From the NCBI RefSeq assembly GCF_010723575.1, contig NZ_BLKZ01000002.1, positions 558,001 through 622,000 of the forward strand: a DNA stretch of 64,000 bases, given 5' to 3'. The DNA comes from Mycobacterium bourgelatii. Lineage in GTDB: Bacteria > Actinomycetota > Actinomycetes > Mycobacteriales > Mycobacteriaceae. This document shows, piece after piece, positions 57,601 to 64,000 of the stretch. Below the pieces are notes generated by a model. It was not told the DNA's origin. It saw nothing but the letters and a program-made list of their open reading frames with translations, and ran no database searches. Position 1 is the stretch's first letter, and every line of letters begins with the position of its first letter. The position numbers and the translations under genes are program-made.

Positions 57601-58440
57601 CGGCACTTCTTCGTCTGCTCAACCCACGACTGGATCCTGTTCTTCACCACCCAGGGTCGGGTCTATCGGGCCAAGGCCTACGAGCTGCCGGAGGCCTCTC
57701 GTACGGCGCGCGGCCAGCACGTCGCCAACCTCTTGGCGTTCCAGCCAGAGGAGCGCATCGCCCAGGTAATCCAGATCCGGAGTTACGAGGACGCTCCCTA
57801 TCTGGTGCTGGCCACCAAGAACGGTCTGGTGAAGAAGTCGAAGTTGACCGACTTCGACTCCAACCGGTCCGGCGGCATCGTCGCCATCAACCTGCGCGAC
57901 GAGGACGAGCTCGTGGGTGCGGTGTTGTGCTCCGCGGAGGACGACCTGTTGCTGGTGTCGGCCAACGGCCAGTCGATCCGCTTCTCGGCCACCGACGAGG
58001 CGCTGCGACCGATGGGCCGCGCGACCTCGGGCGTGCAGGGTATGAGGTTTAACGCCGATGACAGGCTGCTGTCGCTGAACGTGGTTCGCGAAGGCACTTA
58101 CCTGCTGGTCGCTACCTCCGGTGGCTACGCGAAGCGCACCGCGATCGAGGAGTACCCGGTGCAGGGCCGCGGCGGCAAGGGCGTGCTCACCATCATGTAC
58201 GACCGCAGGCGCGGCCGGTTGGTTGGCGCGTTGATCGTCGACGACGAGAGCGAGCTCTACGCGATCACCTCAGGCGGCGGCGTCATCCGTACTACCGCGC
58301 GGCAGGTCCGCAAGGCCGGCCGGCAGACCAAGGGTGTGCGCCTGATGAACCTCGGTGAGGGCGACTCCCTGTTGGCTATCGCGCGCAACGCCGAAGAAAA
58401 CGCCGAGGAGGGCGTCGACGACGAGGGGTCGGGTACCTAA
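54673..58440 (+). CDS. gyrA: DNA gyrase subunit A with in-frame intein
   Basis: A 1255-residue precursor. The N-extein is residues 1-130 and ends PPAAMRY with the catalytic Tyr130. A 420-residue intein (131-550) follows, and the C-extein resumes with TEARLTPLAMEML. Splicing gives a gyrase A of 835 residues, with the breakage-reunion domain and a C-terminal six-blade DNA-wrapping domain carrying the GyrA-box (QKRGGKGV). The quinolone-determining segment HPHGDASIYDT has Ala and Asp at the positions equal to 90 and 94 in M. tuberculosis, so it looks wild type. The protein is only active after splicing. Confidence 0.97.
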   Translation: MTDTTLPPGDDSVDRIEPVDIQQEMQRSYIDYAMSVIVGRALPEVRDGLKPVHRRVLYAMYDSGFRPDRSHAKSARSVAETMGNYHPHGDASIYDTLVRMAQPWSLRYPLVDGQGNFGSPGNDPPAAMRYCVSQDALVRLPFGQSVRIADVVPGARPNTDNEVDLKVLDRHGNPVAVDRLFHSGEHQAYTVRTAEGYEVTGTANHPLLCLVDVAGVPTLLWKLIEEIRPDDYVVLQRTPPTEFGPAEWHNTMEALLLGAFISEGFVSETRAGFNNLDETYFNMVVAAYDAVVGGQRYVSSRAIASGSILYELDVQNLTELNKTRLGDLRGQRSADKLAPEWLWHSPAAVKRAFLQALFEGDGSCSALPRNTIQVSYSTRSKQLAKDVQQMLLEFGVVSRRYLHAVGEYKVVITNGAQAELFASQIGFGGAKQEKLLGILASMPPCKGRDTDHVPGLARFIRRHCGSRWVDKDWLNRHNIDNIQRWRTGGDEILARIADPDVRAIAADLTDGRFYYARVASVTDAGVQPVYSLRVDTEDHAFLTNGFVSHNTEARLTPLAMEMLREIDEETVDFIPNYDGRVQEPTVLPSRFPNLLANGSGGIAVGMATNIPPHNLRELAEAVFWCLDNYDADEEATLAAVMERVKGPDFPTSGLIVGSQGIADAYKTGRGSIRMRGVVEVEEDSRGRTSLVITELPYQVNHDNFITSIAEQVRDGRLSGISNIEDQSSDRVGLRIVIEIKRDAVAKVVLNNLYKHTQLQTSFGANMLSIVDGVPRTLRLDQMIRYYVEHQLDVIVRRTTYRLRKANERAHILRGLVKALDALDEVIALIRASQTVDIARAGLIELLDIDEIQAQAILDMQLRRLAALERQRIVDDLAKIEAEIADLEDILAKPERQRAIVHDELAEIVEKHGDDRRTRIIAADGDVSDEDLIAREDVVVTITETGYAKRTKTDLYRSQKRGGKGVQGAGLKQDDIVRHFFVCSTHDWILFFTTQGRVYRAKAYELPEASRTARGQHVANLLAFQPEERIAQVIQIRSYEDAPYLVLATKNGLVKKSKLTDFDSNRSGGIVAINLRDEDELVGAVLCSAEDDLLLVSANGQSIRFSATDEALRPMGRATSGVQGMRFNADDRLLSLNVVREGTYLLVATSGGYAKRTAIEEYPVQGRGGKGVLTIMYDRRRGRLVGALIVDDESELYAITSGGGVIRTTARQVRKAGRQTKGVRLMNLGEGDSLLAIARNAEENAEEGVDDEGSGT
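55063..56322 (+). mobile_element. GyrA intein with LAGLIDADG homing endonuclease
   Basis: A 420-codon in-frame insertion that starts at Cys (CVSQDALVRL) directly after the gyrase catalytic tyrosine and ends in FVSHN before a Thr. Splicing motifs are Cys1, block B TGTANHPLLCL, block F VYSLRVDTEDHAFL and the terminal His-Asn. The central domain holds two dodecapeptides, LLLGAFISEGF and FLQALFEGDGS, with acidic residues Glu and Asp. The homing endonuclease may therefore be active. Length equals the reported M. leprae GyrA intein; the M. xenopi form lacks the nuclease. Confidence 0.96.
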
Positions 58441-58526
58441 CCGGCAACGATTCGGACGGTGGATCAACTCCAGGTAAGCCCCGGGAACTAGACTCGGCGC
58501 CTGAATAGGACACGTTAGGAGTTGGG

Positions 58527-59444
58527 GTGACCTCACCGAACGAGCAGGGCGCCCCCAATCAGGGCGACAACCCGAATGGGGATGCGGTGGCCGATCGCGC
58601 TGGTTCACACCGGGCGACGACCGGACCCGGCCGGTTGCCGGATTCCGGAGACTCGCCGCCGTGGCAGCGGGGCGCGACCCGGGCGTCCTCGACGACGCAA
58701 CGAGCGTCAGCGGATCCACCCACTGACGTGCGGCCATCATCCGCATCCACGGCCGCATCCACGGCCGCAGATGCCCGCCTGAATCGCTTTATCACCGGTT
58801 CGGCAACGCCGACGTCCGGAACATCGGGTAAGGGCACGAGCTCGCCGCCGGAGCCCGATGCGCCGTCGCCGCGCAGTGAGAACCCACCGGCCGAGGCTTA
58901 TGCCAGCGAACTGCCCGATCTATCCGGCCCGGTCCCCGGGCCGGCCCGCAAGTCCGCGCCGGAACGCGCGGCGGAGAAAGCGCCAGGGGCGCGTCCCGGG
59001 GCAGCCCGCGCCGCAGCGGCCGAGGCCCGCGGCGAGAGCCGGGAGAGCCGGGTTCAGGTGTCGCCACGGCGAGCCGCCCGCGGCCCGGTTCGGGCCAGCA
59101 TGCAGATCCGGCGGATCGATCCGTGGAGCACGCTGAAGGTGTCGCTGCTCCTGTCTGTGGCGCTGTTCTTCGTCTGGATGATCGCGGTGGCATTCCTTTA
59201 CCTCGTGCTGGGCGGCATGGGCGTGTGGGCCAAGCTGAACAGCAATGTCGGCGACCTGCTGAACAACACCAGCGGGAGCAGCGGCGAACTCGTATCCAGC
59301 GGCACCATATTCGGCGGCGCGGTCCTGATTGGGTTGGTCAACATCGTCCTGATGACGGCGATGGCCACGATCGCCGCGTTCGTCTACAACCTGACGACGG
59401 ATTTGATCGGCGGCATCGAAGTCACCCTGGCCGACCGGGACTGA
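58527..59444 (+). CDS. Disordered-N-terminus membrane protein (Rv0007-like, DUF3566)
   Basis: A 305-residue protein. Residues 1 to about 185 are rich in Ser, Pro, Ala and Arg and probably disordered. Two membrane helices follow near 203-228 (TLKVSLLLSVALFFVWMIAV) and 258-285. The conserved RRIDPWSTLKVSLLLS motif belongs to DUF3566. It lies just after gyrA as in M. tuberculosis Rv0007. DUF3566 proteins are linked to septum or wall synthesis in related bacteria, but the function here is unknown. GTG start at 58527. Confidence 0.88.
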   Translation: MTSPNEQGAPNQGDNPNGDAVADRAGSHRATTGPGRLPDSGDSPPWQRGATRASSTTQRASADPPTDVRPSSASTAASTAADARLNRFITGSATPTSGTSGKGTSSPPEPDAPSPRSENPPAEAYASELPDLSGPVPGPARKSAPERAAEKAPGARPGAARAAAAEARGESRESRVQVSPRRAARGPVRASMQIRRIDPWSTLKVSLLLSVALFFVWMIAVAFLYLVLGGMGVWAKLNSNVGDLLNNTSGSSGELVSSGTIFGGAVLIGLVNIVLMTAMATIAAFVYNLTTDLIGGIEVTLADRD

Positions 59445-59532
59445 CGCGCTGTCCGTGAACTGCGCACATACACCCGTTTTGGGAGTACGGCGTCGATTGC
59501 GGTAATCTCGTCGCTCGGCCGTACGCGAGTGC

Positions 59533-59606
59533 GGGCCTGTAGCTCAGGCGGTTAGAGCGCTTCGCTGATAACGAAGAGGTCGGAGGTTCGAGTCCTCCCA
59601 GGCCCA
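59533..59606 (+). tRNA. ileT: tRNA-Ile (GAT)
   Basis: A 74-base cloverleaf: acceptor GGGCCTG pairs with CAGGCCC, the anticodon loop CTGATAA carries GAT, and the T-arm has GGTTCGAGTCC. No CCA is encoded. It follows Rv0007 and precedes alaT, as in other mycobacteria. Confidence 0.98.
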
Positions 59607-59754
59607 CGATCATGTGCCCGTCCAGACGTTGGGTGAAGGTGGCATTGCCGCTGTTGATGGCGGCTGCCGTAGCGGCGGTAGTCCGCTCGCGGCGCGATGT
59701 CGAAGTCTGGCACATGGCGGCAGATCCCGCTGCCGATCACGAACCTGGCTACGA

Positions 59755-59827
59755 GGGGCCTTAGCTCAGTTGGTAGAGCACCGCCTTTGCAAGGCGGGTG
59801 TCAGGGGTTCGATTCCCCTAGGCTCCA
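59755..59827 (+). tRNA. alaT: tRNA-Ala (TGC)
   Basis: A 73-base cloverleaf: acceptor GGGGCCT pairs with AGGCTCC (one G-U pair), the anticodon TGC lies in CTTTGCAAG, and the T-arm has GGGTTCGATTCCC. No CCA is encoded. Second gene of the ileT-alaT pair next to gyrA. Confidence 0.98.
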
Positions 59828-59911
59828 CAAAATTTCTGTATGACGTCGGTTGATGCTTGACGGCCCGAAATCAAAGCGGTCCCGACGCGGGCATCCGGTA
59901 CACACCGTGCC

Positions 59912-60502
59912 TTATCGGGCAGCCAGCGCATGCCACGCCGTGTCCGCGATGGCCGCGCAGTACTCGTCGGTGATCATCTCCTCGGAGTACAGCGCGTACA
60001 CGTTCAGCGGTGCAATGACGATCTGTACGGCGGCCAGCGCGTGTACGTCAGGACGCAGCTCCCCGCGGTCCCTTGCCCGCTCCAAGATCGTGCGCGCGGC
60101 GCCGAACTGCTCCCGCCAAATCGCCATCCGCGTCTCTTGGTCATGCCGGCCCCGAAGGTCCATGACCAAGGCCCGCACGAACGTGCGACCGATGTCGGTG
60201 TTGATCCGGTTGGCGATGTGCCGGGCAAGTGCCATCAGGTCCCCGCGCAGCGAGCCGGTGTCGGTCTCCGCACGCAGCACCTCGTTGTCCCCCAGGGCGA
60301 AATCGACGATCAGCCGATGGCGATCACCCCAGTAGCGGTAGATGATCGCAGGATCGAAATTGTGGCGCTCCGCCATCGCTTCTACGCTGAACCGCTCAAC
60401 ACCCCAGCAGGCCAGCTCATCGAGTACGGCGGGCATCACCCGCGCGCGGACGTCATCAGGAATGGCAGCCTCTGCGGCATGCCGTGGTCGAGACGGCTCC
60501 AT
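59912..60502 (-). CDS. TetR-family transcriptional regulator
   Basis: A 196-residue regulator. The N-terminal HTH reads GVERFSVEAMAERHNFDPAIIYRYWGDRHRL in part, near residues 34-65, and the C-terminal helical ligand domain includes the conserved RGRHDQETRMAIWREQF segment. It stands between alaT and the Rv0008c homologue, where M. tuberculosis has no such gene. No divergent partner gene is visible, so the target is unknown. Confidence 0.88.
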   Translation of the reverse strand: MEPSRPRHAAEAAIPDDVRARVMPAVLDELACWGVERFSVEAMAERHNFDPAIIYRYWGDRHRLIVDFALGDNEVLRAETDTGSLRGDLMALARHIANRINTDIGRTFVRALVMDLRGRHDQETRMAIWREQFGAARTILERARDRGELRPDVHALAAVQIVIAPLNVYALYSEEMITDEYCAAIADTAWHALAAR

Positions 60503-60663
60503 GTCTCCCGGCCTTCCAGGATCATCCGAAACGCTTCGACCTAACCGGCCCGAGCGGAGTCAACCACGTTCGGCACCTCTCCAAATCGTGGGTTCTATTC
60601 CCGCTGCGGTTGCGAGCGAAACTCGGGCAAGTCGCGAATGACGTTGCACATCAACGGATGTCC

Positions 60664-61092
60664 TTACGGCCGCGGCTGTACGTCGACGCTGGGGGGCAGC
60701 GGTGACGGATCGGGGCGCGTGGAACGGCGCACGATGCTGAACGCGATGGCGCCGGTCGCCACAATTGCGACCGCGGCTCCTCCGACGATCCACGGCCGCT
60801 TGCCATGGCGCCGTTGGGATTGACGCGCTTCTTGGTACACCTGGGGCAGGCTGGCAACCACTTCCTGCGCGGCGGCCAACTCCTGAGCAAACGTCTCCTG
60901 TGCCGCGGCGATGTCTTTAGACAGCCGACCCTCCCGGTAGCGGCGACGCAGCTCCGATGCGGCCGATTGCGCGGAGTTCAACCCGAGTCCGACGACGCCT
61001 CGGGTGACATCCACCGGGCCCACCGCCGTGTAGGTGAGGCCGCGGGTCAGTCGCTCCCGTGGGGTCAACCGAGTTTCCGCCTTCGTGCTCAT
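60664..61092 (-). CDS. Small membrane protein (Rv0008c-like)
   Basis: A 142-residue protein. The first part (TPRERLTRGLTYTAVGPVDVTRGVVGLG) is followed by a long, probably coiled-coil helix (residues about 45-85, RRRYREGRLSKDIAAAQETF). A membrane helix lies near residues 105-125 (WIVGGAAVAIVATGAIAFSI), with a Pro-rich tail. I used the ATG at 61092 with AAAGG six bases upstream. It matches Rv0008c in size and position (145). In M. tuberculosis this protein is tied to cell shape and division; function here is inferred. Confidence 0.88.
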   Translation of the reverse strand: MSTKAETRLTPRERLTRGLTYTAVGPVDVTRGVVGLGLNSAQSAASELRRRYREGRLSKDIAAAQETFAQELAAAQEVVASLPQVYQEARQSQRRHGKRPWIVGGAAVAIVATGAIAFSIVRRSTRPDPSPLPPSVDVQPRP

Positions 61093-61264
61093 CTGCCGCC
61101 TTTCATCGTCTTGCCCGGCGTTGCCGGTTCTGGCTGAATCATTGGCCGGGATCGTTGGCCAGGGCCAAGGAGTACCACCACAGACTGCCATCTCGAGGAC
61201 CTGTGCGGGAGTGTCGTTTTGCGGCTGCCGGCGGGTACACCGGCTGCGGACCGGCCCACCCGTG

Positions 61265-61804
61265 ATGGCAGACTGTGATTTCGTGACTATCCAGACCGCA
61301 ACCGCCACGCTGCACACCAATCGCGGAGACATCAAGGTCGCCCTGTTCGGCAACCACGCGCCCAAGACTGTCGCCAATTTCGTGGGCCTGGCACAAGGCA
61401 CCAAGGAGTACTCGACCCAGAATGCATCGGGTGGCCCCTCTGGGCCGTTCTACGATGGCGCGGTCTTTCACCGGGTGATCCAGGGCTTCATGATCCAGGG
61501 CGGCGACCCGACCGGAACGGGTCGTGGTGGCCCCGGCTACAAGTTCGCCGACGAGTTCCACCCCGAGCTGCAGTTCGACCGGCCCTACCTGCTCGCCATG
61601 GCCAACGCCGGTCCGGGCACCAACGGCTCACAGTTCTTCATCACGGTGGGCAAAACGCCGCACCTCAACCGGCGCCACACCATCTTTGGTGAGGTGACCG
61701 ACCCCGAGTCGCAGCGAGTCGTCGACGCAATCTCGAAGACGCCGACCGACGCCAACGACCGCCCCACCGACCCGGTCGTCATCGAGTCGATCACCGTCTC
61801 CTAG
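61265..61804 (+). CDS. ppiA: Peptidyl-prolyl cis-trans isomerase A (cyclophilin)
   Basis: A 179-residue cyclophilin with the catalytic core FHRVIQGFMIQGGDPTGTG, GPGTNGSQFFITVGKTPHL and HTIFGEV. The ATG at 61265 gives MADCDFVTIQTATATL, close to M. tuberculosis PpiA. No signal peptide is seen, so it is cytosolic by sequence. Divergent from the Rv0008c-like gene. Rv0009 homologue. Confidence 0.96.
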   Translation: MADCDFVTIQTATATLHTNRGDIKVALFGNHAPKTVANFVGLAQGTKEYSTQNASGGPSGPFYDGAVFHRVIQGFMIQGGDPTGTGRGGPGYKFADEFHPELQFDRPYLLAMANAGPGTNGSQFFITVGKTPHLNRRHTIFGEVTDPESQRVVDAISKTPTDANDRPTDPVVIESITVS

Positions 61805-61937
61805 TTCCCCAGGCCGCCCGAGGGCGCCGACCTCAGATCGCGCGACAGCCCGCCGCGAGGGTGCGCAGAATGCCAGGCCTCGCGGCGTGGCGGCGTGCAA
61901 ACACGCACGCTCGCCAGAACTGAAAGCCGCAAAGAAC

Positions 61938-62351
61938 TCAGCGGGCGTAGCCGGCGTCGGTGAGGGCGTCGAGCACGTCGAGTGGGTCGGTGCCGAGGTC
62001 CCAGCGGGACAGGATCCACATGCCGCCGGCGACGCCTTCGATCTCCAACAGCCGGACTTTGCGGCCGAAGCGGCGGAACTCGGTGATCCGGATGATCTTG
62101 ATTTCCGGGCGTTGCAATAACTGCGTTCGGAACCACCCGGCAATGGCCAGACCGTCGGGGGTGATTGCCAGTTTCGGACGGGCCCGCCACGACACGCCCG
62201 CAAACAAGATCAAACCCAGTGCGGCAATCCCGGTCATGAAGCGGCCTGGCGGGTCTGTGACCACGGTCACACAGGCGGTAGCCATGATTACACCCGCGAC
62301 CCCGCAACCAGCGATTCCAGCGGTGTGAGGCTGCCATTCAGTTTGCTGCAT
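61938..62351 (-). CDS. PH-like membrane protein (Rv0010c-like)
   Basis: A 137-residue protein with two membrane helices (about residues 12-33 and 37-55) and a C-terminal domain of the bacterial PH-like type (KLAITPDGLAIAGWF, IIRITEFRRFGRKVRLLEIEG). It has the size and position of Rv0010c (141). No enzymatic motif is recognised. It lies between ppiA (convergent) and crgA (same strand). Confidence 0.87.
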   Translation of the reverse strand: MQQTEWQPHTAGIAGCGVAGVIMATACVTVVTDPPGRFMTGIAALGLILFAGVSWRARPKLAITPDGLAIAGWFRTQLLQRPEIKIIRITEFRRFGRKVRLLEIEGVAGGMWILSRWDLGTDPLDVLDALTDAGYAR

Positions 62352-62529
62352 GCGTTAGCTAGACCCTCTCACCACTGCGGATGCAGTTATCCACAGACGC
62401 TATCAACAGTGGGGATGAATCACACGCGTGTGATTGAGTGACGGGAAGGTTGCTAGCTCATTAACAAAACGACCGCGAGATGAATTCATTACGTCTGTGT
62501 CAATCCTGGCCAGCCTGGTCAACCGGCTC

Positions 62530-62811
62530 TTAATGCCAGCGCATCGTCAGCAACAACCCGGTGATCATGAAAGCGAAGGCGATCGCGTAGTTCCACGGAC
62601 CCAGCTCTGCCATCCAATGCAGGGCCTGTGGAGCGTTCGCACCGAGGGCGGCCAACTGGAACACCATTAGCCAGACCAGGCCGATCAGCATTAGCCCGAT
62701 GAAGAGGCAGACGAACCACACACTCGACGGCCCGACCTTCACCTTCACCGGCGTGCGGCTTACCGCGCTGACGGTGAAGTCGTTCTTCTTACGGACCTTG
62801 GACTTCGGCAT
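62530..62811 (-). CDS. crgA: Cell division protein CrgA
   Basis: A 93-residue protein with two membrane helices (about residues 29-52 and 70-88) and the family N-terminus MPKSKVRKKNDFTVSA. CrgA interacts with FtsZ, FtsQ, PbpA/PbpB and CwsA and helps stabilise the division site. ATG at 62811 after GAGGGA. The Rv0011c homologue, with length identical to the M. tuberculosis protein. Confidence 0.97.
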   Translation of the reverse strand: MPKSKVRKKNDFTVSAVSRTPVKVKVGPSSVWFVCLFIGLMLIGLVWLMVFQLAALGANAPQALHWMAELGPWNYAIAFAFMITGLLLTMRWH

Positions 62812-62876
62812 CTGATCCCTCGGAGTTACGGTTGTTGCAGGTATTGCTCGGGTACGAGACTAACTCACCTGACCCT

Positions 62877-63668
62877 GTGACCAGCTCACCCGGACCCGGA
62901 AGTGGAGACACGTTGGCGACGAAGCGGGAGGACAAGCGTCGATCGCCGTGGCGCTTCGGTGTCCCGCTGGTGTGCCTGATGGCCGGCCTACTCCTGGCTG
63001 CTACGCACGGGGTATCGGGCGGAGCCGAGATTCGCCGCAGCGACGCGCCGCGCCTGGTGGACATGGTCCGCGAAGCGCAGGCGTCGGTGAGCCTGCTCAC
63101 CGCCCGCCGGGAAGCGCTGACCACCAAGATCGACACGTCGCACGGGAAGTCGACCGACGCGGCACTGCAAGCCATGTTGCGCCGGGCCGCCGAGTTGGCC
63201 GGTGAGGCGGACATGGAACCCGTGCATGGACCGGGCATGGTGGTCCGGCTCGACGACGCGCAACGCGACGCCTACGGGCGATTCCCGCGCGATGCCTCGC
63301 CCGACGACCTGGTCGTGCATCAGCAGGACATCGACGGCGTCCTCAACGCGCTGTGGAGTGCCGGCGCCGAGGCCATCCAGGTGCAGGACCAGCGCATCAT
63401 TGCCACCTCGGTGGTTCGCTGCGTCGGAAACACCGTTTTGCTCAACGGCCGCACCTACAGCCCGCCCTACACGATCACGGCGATCGGCAATGCCACGGCG
63501 ATGCAGGCGGCGCTGGCCGACGCTCCCCTGGTGACCCTCTACAAGCAGTACGTCGTCCGATTCGGCCTCGGGTACCGCGAAGAGGTCAAGCCCGACGTGC
63601 AGGTCGCCGGCTACCCGGGCCCAGTTCAGTTGCACTACGCCAAACCCTCGGGGCCGATCGGCTACTGA
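62877..63668 (+). CDS. DUF881 membrane-anchored protein (Rv0012-like)
   Basis: A 263-residue protein with one N-terminal membrane helix (FGVPLVCLMAGLLLAATHG, near residues 28-47), a short coiled-coil and a DUF881 domain (GPGMVVRLDDAQ, LVVHQQDIDGVLNALWSAGAEAI, VGNTVLLNGRTYSPPYTITAIG). DUF881 proteins are often next to division genes, here crgA. I used the GTG at 62877; a TTG at 62913 has a better ribosome-binding site (GTGGAG) and is a serious alternative. Rv0012 homologue. Confidence 0.88.
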   Translation: MTSSPGPGSGDTLATKREDKRRSPWRFGVPLVCLMAGLLLAATHGVSGGAEIRRSDAPRLVDMVREAQASVSLLTARREALTTKIDTSHGKSTDAALQAMLRRAAELAGEADMEPVHGPGMVVRLDDAQRDAYGRFPRDASPDDLVVHQQDIDGVLNALWSAGAEAIQVQDQRIIATSVVRCVGNTVLLNGRTYSPPYTITAIGNATAMQAALADAPLVTLYKQYVVRFGLGYREEVKPDVQVAGYPGPVQLHYAKPSGPIGY

Positions 63669-63712
63669 CCTGTATCTGAGCCGCCTCCAAACTACGGAGG
63701 TAACCTGTCACG

Positions 63713-64000
63713 ATGCGGATTCTGGTCGTCGACAACTACGACAGCTTCGTGTTCAACCTGGTGCAGTACCTCGGCCAGCTTGGCGTCGAAGCCGACGTGT
63801 GGCGCAATGACGACGACCGGCTCTCCGGTCCCGACGGCCCGGACACCGTCGCGGCACAGTTCGACGGCGTTCTGCTCAGCCCCGGCCCGGGCACCCCGGA
63901 ACGCGCCGGCGCCTCGATCGCCTTGGTCCGCGCCTGCGCCGCCGCCCGCACCCCGCTGCTCGGGGTGTGCCTGGGGCACCAGGCCATCGGCGTCGCGTTC
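63713..64000 (+). CDS. trpG: Anthranilate/aminodeoxychorismate synthase glutaminase subunit (partial)
   Basis: The first 96 residues of a class I glutamine amidotransferase, cut by the window end. MRILVVDNYDSFVFNLVQYL and LLSPGPGTPERAG are typical, and the nucleophile cysteine is in GVCLGHQ. It delivers ammonia for anthranilate or p-aminobenzoate synthesis. The ATG at 63713 follows GGAGG at 12 bases. Rv0013 homologue. Confidence 0.95.
   Translation, partial: MRILVVDNYDSFVFNLVQYLGQLGVEADVWRNDDDRLSGPDGPDTVAAQFDGVLLSPGPGTPERAGASIALVRACAAARTPLLGVCLGHQAIGVAF

Overview
This window is a piece of a high-GC actinobacterial chromosome that spans the replication origin. The gene order from gltB/gltD through whiB6, an ESX-2 remnant, pcnA, mutT4, murJ, sigM, trxB2/trxC, cwlM, parB/parA/rsmG, jag, yidC, rnpA, rpmH, dnaA, dnaN, recF, dciA, gyrB, gyrA, ileT, alaT, ppiA, crgA and trpG is that of a Mycobacterium. 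PE_PGRS proteins and ESX-2 genes point to the slow-growing branch. GyrA carries a full-length 420-residue intein. That length matches the M. leprae type and not the 198-residue M. xenopi mini-intein, but the intact genes and high GC argue against M. leprae itself. I therefore call it a slow-growing non-tuberculous Mycobacterium and do not name a species.

Layout. 1-9046: the tail of a PE_PGRS gene, a PHP-domain protein, a membrane protein, a luciferase-like (LLM) oxidoreductase and the glutamate synthase pair gltD/gltB. 9047-14958: the left shore of what is the ESX-1 locus in M. tuberculosis. It holds a proline-rich MinD-like ATPase (Rv3860-like), a SigI-like ECF sigma factor divergent from a Ddn-like F420 protein, whiB6 and an FHA/HTH protein (Rv3863-like). 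15361-17535: a PE_PGRS gene ending in a seven-bladed YVTN propeller, sitting exactly where espE to mycP1 would be expected. 17544-26651: an ESX-2 operon reduced to eccA2, eccE2, mycP2, eccD2, a MinD-like ATPase, espG2, esxC and esxD. PPE69, PE36, eccC2, eccB2, cpnT and esxE/esxF are absent, and the next gene is the Rv3906c homologue. One short orphan C-terminus lies at the junction. 27384-40220: conserved housekeeping genes. 40230-49397: the Rv3916c homologue, the origin-proximal partition and membrane-insertion genes with two perfect parS sites, rpmH, dnaA and oriC. 49398-64000: dnaN to a partial trpG, with two tRNA genes and an inserted TetR gene.

How the genes work together. dnaA, oriC, dnaN, recF, dciA and gyrBA make up the initiation and fork machinery. 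parA, parB and parS segregate the origin. rpmH, rnpA, yidD, yidC, jag and rsmG form the usual bacterial origin cluster. MurJ, CwlM, CrgA and the Rv3909-like protein belong to envelope growth and division. TrxB2/TrxC lie behind a SigH-type promoter and SigM is followed by its anti-sigma factor RsmA. The ESX-2 remnant keeps a chaperone, a protease, a channel subunit and a substrate pair but no motor ATPase or EccB in this window, so it is unlikely to secrete by itself unless those subunits are encoded elsewhere.

The most informative points are: loss of ESX-1 with its regulators retained, partial loss of ESX-2 with a remnant, the PE_PGRS-propeller gene at the ESX-1 scar, the gyrA intein directly behind the catalytic tyrosine, the SigI/F420 gene pair with an ECF41-like promoter, a perfect palindrome in front of whiB6, and several short coding tandem repeats.
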